NCBI GenBank assembly: GCA_963756545.1
Contig: CAVWNY010000002.1
Location: forward strand, 661,526-725,525
Direction: 5' to 3'
DNA length: 64,000 nt
From: DATFDN01 sp963756545
GTDB lineage: Bacteria; Pseudomonadota; Alphaproteobacteria; Acetobacterales; Acetobacteraceae
The position numbers were made by a program, and so were the translations under genes. The notes below the pieces were generated by a model. It worked only from the letters and a program-made list of their open reading frames with translations, ran no database searches and had not been told where the DNA came from. Shown here piece by piece: positions 60,387 to 64,000 of the stretch (position 1 is its first letter; each line of letters opens with the position of its first letter).

Positions 60387-61550
60387 ATGACGCTCAGCCG
60401 GCGGCTGGCGCTCGTGCTGGGCGTGACGCAATTGCTGGCCTGGGCGACGACTTACTACACGCCCGCCGTCGTCACCGCCGCGGCCGCGGCCTCCATGCAC
60501 GCCAGCCCGACGGCGCTGCTGGGCGGCTTCTCGTGGGCGCTGCTGATCACCGGCTTCGCCTCACCGCGCGTCGGCCGGCGGATCGAGCGGGTCGGCGGGC
60601 GCGGGGTGCTGGCGCTCGGCACGGTGGTCATGGGCATCGGCATGGCCGCGATGGCGGCTTGGCCGACCTTGCCGGGCTGGTATGTCGCCTGGACCGTGTG
60701 CGGCGTCGGCATGGCGCTCGGGCTGTACGACGCGAGCTTCGCCACCATCGGGCGCCTGCTTGGCCCGACGGCGCGGCCAGCCATCGTCGGCGTCACCCTT
60801 TTCGGGGGCTTCGCCTCCTCGGTCGGCTGGCCGATGGGCGTGGCGCTGGTGCGTCTGCTGGGCTGGCGGACCACGCTCGTGGTGTACGCGCTGATCGACG
60901 TGGCCGTGATCGTGCCGCTGATCCTGGCCTTCATCCCCCGCGCGGAGCCGCAGCCGGCTGAACCGGCCGTCCGGGGCGGCCCGGTGCCGGCGCCGGCGCG
61001 CGGAACGGCGGCGTTCCTGCTGCTGGCGACGTTCTTCTCGCTGCGCTCGGCGATCAGCTCCGTCGTGTCGGTCCACGCGCTGGTGCTGTTCCGGGGCCTG
61101 GGCCTGACCGCCGCCGCGGCGGTCGGCGTCGCCGCGCTGATCGGGCCGATGCAGGTCGGCGGCCGGCTGCTGGAGGTGGCGGTCGGGAGGCGGCTCGACG
61201 CGCTGGTGACGTCGTTCCTCGGGGCGGCGCTACTGCCGGCGGGCGTGGTCCTGTTGCTGACCGGCGCACCCGTCGCGGCCTTCGCAGTCGCCTACGGCAT
61301 GAGCAATGGCATCCTGACCATCAGCCGGGGCACGCTGCCCATGCACCTGTTCGGGGCGCGAGGCTATGCGACGCGGATCGGGCGGCTGGCGCTGCCGGTG
61401 ATGCTGGCGCAGGCGGTGGCGCCGACCGCGATGACGCCGCTGGTGCTGGCCTGGCCGGCATCATGGCTGTTCGCGCTGATGGGCGGCGCGGCCAGCCTGG
61501 CGCTGCTGTGCCTGCTGCCGCTGAACCGCCTGATGGATTCGGAGCCCTAG
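60387..61550 (+). CDS. MFS transporter
   Basis: This 387-residue protein of the major facilitator superfamily has about 12 hydrophobic helices, for example LVLGVTQLLAWATTYYTPAV at the start and LFALMGGAASLALLCLLPLN at the end. A basic A-motif-like stretch (RVGRRIERVGGRGVLALGTV) lies between helices 2 and 3. The fold is split by a hydrophilic loop near residue 190 (EPQPAEPAVRGGPVPAPARG). The substrate cannot be read from sequence; its 2 bp gap to the LutA-like gene suggests transport of an organic acid or similar. The start is ATG 60387. Confidence 0.85.
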   Translation: MTLSRRLALVLGVTQLLAWATTYYTPAVVTAAAAASMHASPTALLGGFSWALLITGFASPRVGRRIERVGGRGVLALGTVVMGIGMAAMAAWPTLPGWYVAWTVCGVGMALGLYDASFATIGRLLGPTARPAIVGVTLFGGFASSVGWPMGVALVRLLGWRTTLVVYALIDVAVIVPLILAFIPRAEPQPAEPAVRGGPVPAPARGTAAFLLLATFFSLRSAISSVVSVHALVLFRGLGLTAAAAVGVAALIGPMQVGGRLLEVAVGRRLDALVTSFLGAALLPAGVVLLLTGAPVAAFAVAYGMSNGILTISRGTLPMHLFGARGYATRIGRLALPVMLAQAVAPTAMTPLVLAWPASWLFALMGGAASLALLCLLPLNRLMDSEP

Positions 61551-61788
61551 TCAGAGGCCCGCTCGACGGCGGGAGCTCAGGCTGCGTCGCGGACCCTCGC
61601 CCGCACGCCGCTGGCCCGCGCCTCCAAGCAGGGAGAGAATTCAGCATCTCCAGCAGACGTGATCGGGCGTGCGGCCGGCTGAATCGTAGTTCACGCCGCA
61701 TCCATGGCCATGGCCCGGGTGCATCGCGCGGGTGCCCGGGTCAGAGCCGTTGTGCTTAGGATACGCTGCCACCCTCGCGGGGATCGTC

Positions 61789-62958
61789 ATGGTCAATCTC
61801 AGTGAAACCGAGATCACCGACCTCGCCATCGCCTTCTATGACGCGGCGCTGGACGGGGCGCTCTGGCCCGGTGCGCTGGAGCGGGTGCGCACCGCTTTCG
61901 GCGCGATCTGCGTGAGTGTGAACGGCTACAGCTCGACCAACGGTTACAACTCGAGCCGGATGCAATGCTTCGTGCTGAACGCTGGCCTTGATCCCGAAGC
62001 GAATGAGAGTTACGCGACGCACTACGCCAAGCTTGATCCCGTGGCTGCGTCATTGGTGAAACGGCCGCCCGACCGAGTGATCGCCGACGAGGTGGCATTG
62101 CCCAAAGCGGCATTTGTGCGCACCGAATTCTTCAACGACTGGGCGCGGCCGCGAGAGCTGTGGGACGGTCTGTTCGCTGCGATGAGCCATCGGGGCCGCA
62201 TATCCGCGATGGTCGCCGTTGTGCGCGGTCAGCGTCAGGCCAGGTTCGATGGGCAGGCGTCGGCAGCACTGGAGGCGCTGCTACCGCATCTCGGACGTGC
62301 GATGCGGACCACCGGCCGCCTGGCTGCGGCCGAGGCGCGCGGGGCGGGTGTGGAGGGCCTGCTCGGGCGCTTGCGCGAGGCGGCGCTGCTGCTGAGCGCG
62401 GACGGTGCCTTGCTTTATGCCAACCCGGCTGCCGACGCGCTGCTGCGCGCAGGCGACGGACTGACGACCGCGCAGGGCCGGCTGCGCGCCGCACGCTCCA
62501 CCGACGACGCGGCACTCCGGCGCGCGCTGGCCGCGGCCGCCGCTGCAAACGAGGGCGGCACGCTGGCCGTCGCACGCCCGTCTGGCCGCTCCCCGTTTGC
62601 CGTGACGGTGCAGCCGGCGTCGGCCGAGCGGCTCTCAGCGAGCGATCCCTGGCGGAGCGTGCCCATGGCGGCCGCGCTCGTCTTCGTGGTCGATCCCGAC
62701 CGCGAACGTAACCGCGCCGCGACGGCACGCACGCTCCGCGACCTCTATGGCCTGACCGCGGCGGAGGCGGCCGCGGCCAAGGCGATCGCGCAGGGGCAGG
62801 GCGTGGCGGATACGGCAGAAGCGCTGGGCGTGGCCCCATCCACGCTGCGCTGGCATCTGAAGCGCGTGTTCGACAAGACTGGCACCGCCCGCCAAGCCGA
62901 ACTCGCTCGCCTCGTCGAGCGGCTCGGCACAGTGGAGGGACGCGAAGGCCGCGGGTGA
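61789..62958 (+). CDS. LuxR-type helix-turn-helix transcriptional regulator
   Basis: This 389-residue regulator has a C-terminal LuxR-like DNA-binding domain: LTAAEAAAAKAIAQGQGVAD followed by TAEALGVAPSTLRWHLKRVF, which contains the recognition helix. The N-terminal two thirds (from MVNLSETEITDLAIAFYDAA) lacks a receiver domain. It has a PAS-like middle (LLSADGALLYANPAADALLR), so ligand or redox sensing is more likely than phosphorylation. The start at 61789 (ATG) is preferred to the longer frame upstream. It is 238 bp from the MFS gene with no clear operon. Target genes are unknown. Confidence 0.82.
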   Translation: MVNLSETEITDLAIAFYDAALDGALWPGALERVRTAFGAICVSVNGYSSTNGYNSSRMQCFVLNAGLDPEANESYATHYAKLDPVAASLVKRPPDRVIADEVALPKAAFVRTEFFNDWARPRELWDGLFAAMSHRGRISAMVAVVRGQRQARFDGQASAALEALLPHLGRAMRTTGRLAAAEARGAGVEGLLGRLREAALLLSADGALLYANPAADALLRAGDGLTTAQGRLRAARSTDDAALRRALAAAAAANEGGTLAVARPSGRSPFAVTVQPASAERLSASDPWRSVPMAAALVFVVDPDRERNRAATARTLRDLYGLTAAEAAAAKAIAQGQGVADTAEALGVAPSTLRWHLKRVFDKTGTARQAELARLVERLGTVEGREGRG

Positions 62959-63158
62959 CGAACGGACAGATGATCTGCCTGCAGGCGAGTGTCCTGGGCT
63001 GGGTTATGCCCGCGCAATGACGAAAGCGCCGGCAGGCGACGCTCCACTCGGCTACGCAAGGGCGCGCCCTGGCTGCACCACCTGGTGCTATCACGACCTC
63101 GGACCCGACCACTTCCGCTGCCTCGGTGCCGTGGCCCAAAGGTGTACGGCTCGTGAAG

Positions 63159-63185
63159 TCGGGCGCGGGCAGGGCCCGCGCCCGA
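63159..63185 (-). terminator. Strong hairpin after the DABB-type gene
   Basis: TCGGGCGCGGGC (63159-63170) and GCCCGCGCCCGA (63174-63185) form a perfect 12 bp stem with a 3-base loop. It starts 3 bp past the stop of the minus-strand gene at 63188. The T tract is absent, so termination efficiency is uncertain. Confidence 0.55.
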
Positions 63186-63187
63186 TG

Positions 63188-63487
63188 CTACAGGTCGATG
63201 CCGACGGTGATCGTGCGTCCGGTCAGCTTGGCAAAGCCCTCGACCTGGGCAAACAGGGCCTGGTACTCGCTGTCTCTGGCAAGTGCCGCCTGCACCTGGC
63301 CGTAGTCTTCCCAGCTCGCGAAGCTGGTCACTATGACCCACTCACCGATGGCGTCGCCGGCATGGATACGGCTGAGATGGAACCCCTTGGTTCCGTGCTT
63401 CTCATGCATCCGCTTGGCTTTTCTGGCAGCCTCCACCACTTCGCTGGACTTATCGCAGGACCAGCGAGTCACCGACATGATGGTCAT
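63188..63487 (-). CDS. Small dimeric alpha-beta barrel (EthD/NIPSNAP-like) protein
   Basis: This 99-residue protein has the layout of a ferredoxin-like dimeric alpha-beta barrel: MTIMSVTRWSCDKSSEVVEA, a helix (ARKAKRMHEKHGTKGFHLSR), then GEWVIVTSFASWEDYGQVQA and ALFAQVEGFAKLTGR to a final strand (TITVGIDL). Similar proteins are antibiotic-monooxygenase or EthD relatives of mostly unknown function. GGGAGG lies upstream of the ATG at 63487 with a normal gap; a start at 63502 would be too early. The hairpin at 63159-63185 follows the stop. Confidence 0.7.
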   Translation of the reverse strand: MTIMSVTRWSCDKSSEVVEAARKAKRMHEKHGTKGFHLSRIHAGDAIGEWVIVTSFASWEDYGQVQAALARDSEYQALFAQVEGFAKLTGRTITVGIDL

Positions 63488-63619
63488 TGACGATCCTCCC
63501 ACTTTTATTTGGCGCGCATCGCAGCCGATAGTTCGAAGCTAGCGTGAGTGTGGGGACGGCAACTATGATCGGAAGCCTCTCGGCAGTTGCCGTCCCCTTA
63601 ATCGGAGGGGCTCGATATC

Positions 63620-63745
63620 TCAGCCCGCGCCGCCCCCGCTATTTACGGTGTATTCCTGAGCGTGAGCATTGCCGCTGGCGATTAGCATTGCGCCGCCAGC
63701 CGAAAGCCCAAACAGCAGGGCGAGTGCAATGATTGCTGACTTCAT
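63620..63745 (-). CDS. Short secreted peptide (41 residues)
   Basis: The minus strand ATG at 63745 follows AAGGAG at 6 nt and opens MKSAIIALALLFGLSAGGAM, then LIASGNAHAQ and ends EYTVNSGGGAG. Charged start, hydrophobic core and AHA-Q cleavage site make a textbook signal peptide. The mature product would be only about 12 residues. A similar-looking short exported peptide may be a real gene or the start of a truncated one. It lies between the DABB-type gene and an inverted repeat at 63766-63786. Its function is unknown. Confidence 0.5.
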   Translation of the reverse strand: MKSAIIALALLFGLSAGGAMLIASGNAHAQEYTVNSGGGAG

Positions 63746-63765
63746 GACGGACTCCTTGGTCTAGC

Positions 63766-63786
63766 CTCCGCACACATTGCGGAGGA
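63766..63786. promoter_or_regulatory. 8 bp inverted repeat upstream of the short secreted peptide
   Basis: CCTCCGCA and TGCGGAGG are separated by 5 bases (CACAT). It lies about 20 bp upstream of the peptide start codon, near its ribosome binding site, so it could act as a translation-level hairpin or an operator. The evidence is only the symmetry. Confidence 0.35.
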
Positions 63787-64000
63787 GTTGCATGTCTCAC
63801 CTCAGTGATCTGCGTTCGGTTGCCACCACAACTTGGAAGACTTCCGGCCGCAGGCGCGCAGAGAACACCCGCTCGGGGCGATTGCGCCCCATCCATTCGG
63901 AGGGGGGAGGTCTGATGGTGGCAGAAGAACGATCGGTACACCGGATCGTGTCGTACGATCACGCGGCGCGCGCGTAGGAGAAAATGCGGCGCAGGCAGCC

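Overview
The window is GC-rich DNA from an alphaproteobacterium, most likely a member of the Acetobacteraceae or a close Rhodospirillales relative. The evidence is the gene order yqeY-dnaG-rpoD divergent from carA-carB-greA, a 16S-tRNA-Ile-tRNA-Ala-23S-5S-tRNA-fMet operon, a GlgE/TreS-maltokinase cluster, an ATP12-type F1 assembly chaperone, and a small helix-turn-helix domain in front of CarA. The lineage call is an inference from gene content and not from a database search.

Layout. 1-6.5 kb: trehalose/alpha-glucan metabolism (a TreS-maltokinase fusion running off the left edge, and GlgE). 6.7-10.4 kb: a five-gene putative catabolic operon (two Lin0512-family proteins, an alpha/beta hydrolase, an agmatinase/ureohydrolase, a zinc alcohol dehydrogenase). 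10.4-15.3 kb: GNAT acetyltransferase, then the macromolecular-synthesis genes yqeY, dnaG and rpoD on the minus strand. 15.4-24.3 kb: mscL, carA, a small ORF, carB, greA, ilvA, a GFA-type protein and a quinone oxidoreductase. 24.3-27.0 kb: an AT-richer patch with an orphan ORF and a broken PD-(D/E)XK nuclease-like gene. 27.1-29.8 kb: NIPSNAP protein, polyprenyl diphosphate synthase, DUF2007, tRNA methyltransferase. 29.8-32.9 kb: a serine hydrolase gene cut by an IS110-type remnant, then a heme-binding-barrel protein. 32.9-37.0 kb: RluA-type pseudouridine synthase, AsmA-like protein, ATP12 chaperone, acylphosphatase. 37.0-43.5 kb: hybrid sensor kinase, a flavin-binding protein overlapping an enolase-superfamily dehydratase, a free-standing 5'-3' exonuclease, and an HpcH/HpaI aldolase. 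43.6-49.6 kb: a complete rRNA operon on the minus strand, whose 23S gene holds a ~200 bp intervening sequence. 49.7-64 kb: clpB, a MOSC protein, a small exported-hydrolase cluster, a FecR-like Pro/Ala-repeat protein, a small lipoprotein, a LutA-like protein with an MFS transporter, a LuxR-type regulator and small proteins.

Two themes stand out. First, several otherwise intact conserved genes (glgE, carA twice, the ATP12 gene, a serine hydrolase, a small 85-codon gene, the nuclease-like gene) each carry what looks like one inserted or deleted base. In each case, correcting a single base at each site restores a reading frame whose total length is a multiple of three. Genes such as carA are hard to lose, so sequencing or assembly error is the leading explanation for part of this, and it should be excluded before any of these genes is called a pseudogene. 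Second, the rRNA operon carries repeats of a GGTCAG/CTGACC type. They form a perfect 17 bp inverted repeat bounding the 23S intervening sequence, and related copies lie in two operon spacers.

I found no CRISPR array, no complete insertion sequence, no prophage and no clear defence island. The best candidate for an undescribed system is the Lin0512-pair / hydrolase / ureohydrolase / dehydrogenase operon at 6.7-10.4 kb. Its gene packing is tight, but its substrate cannot be read from sequence.
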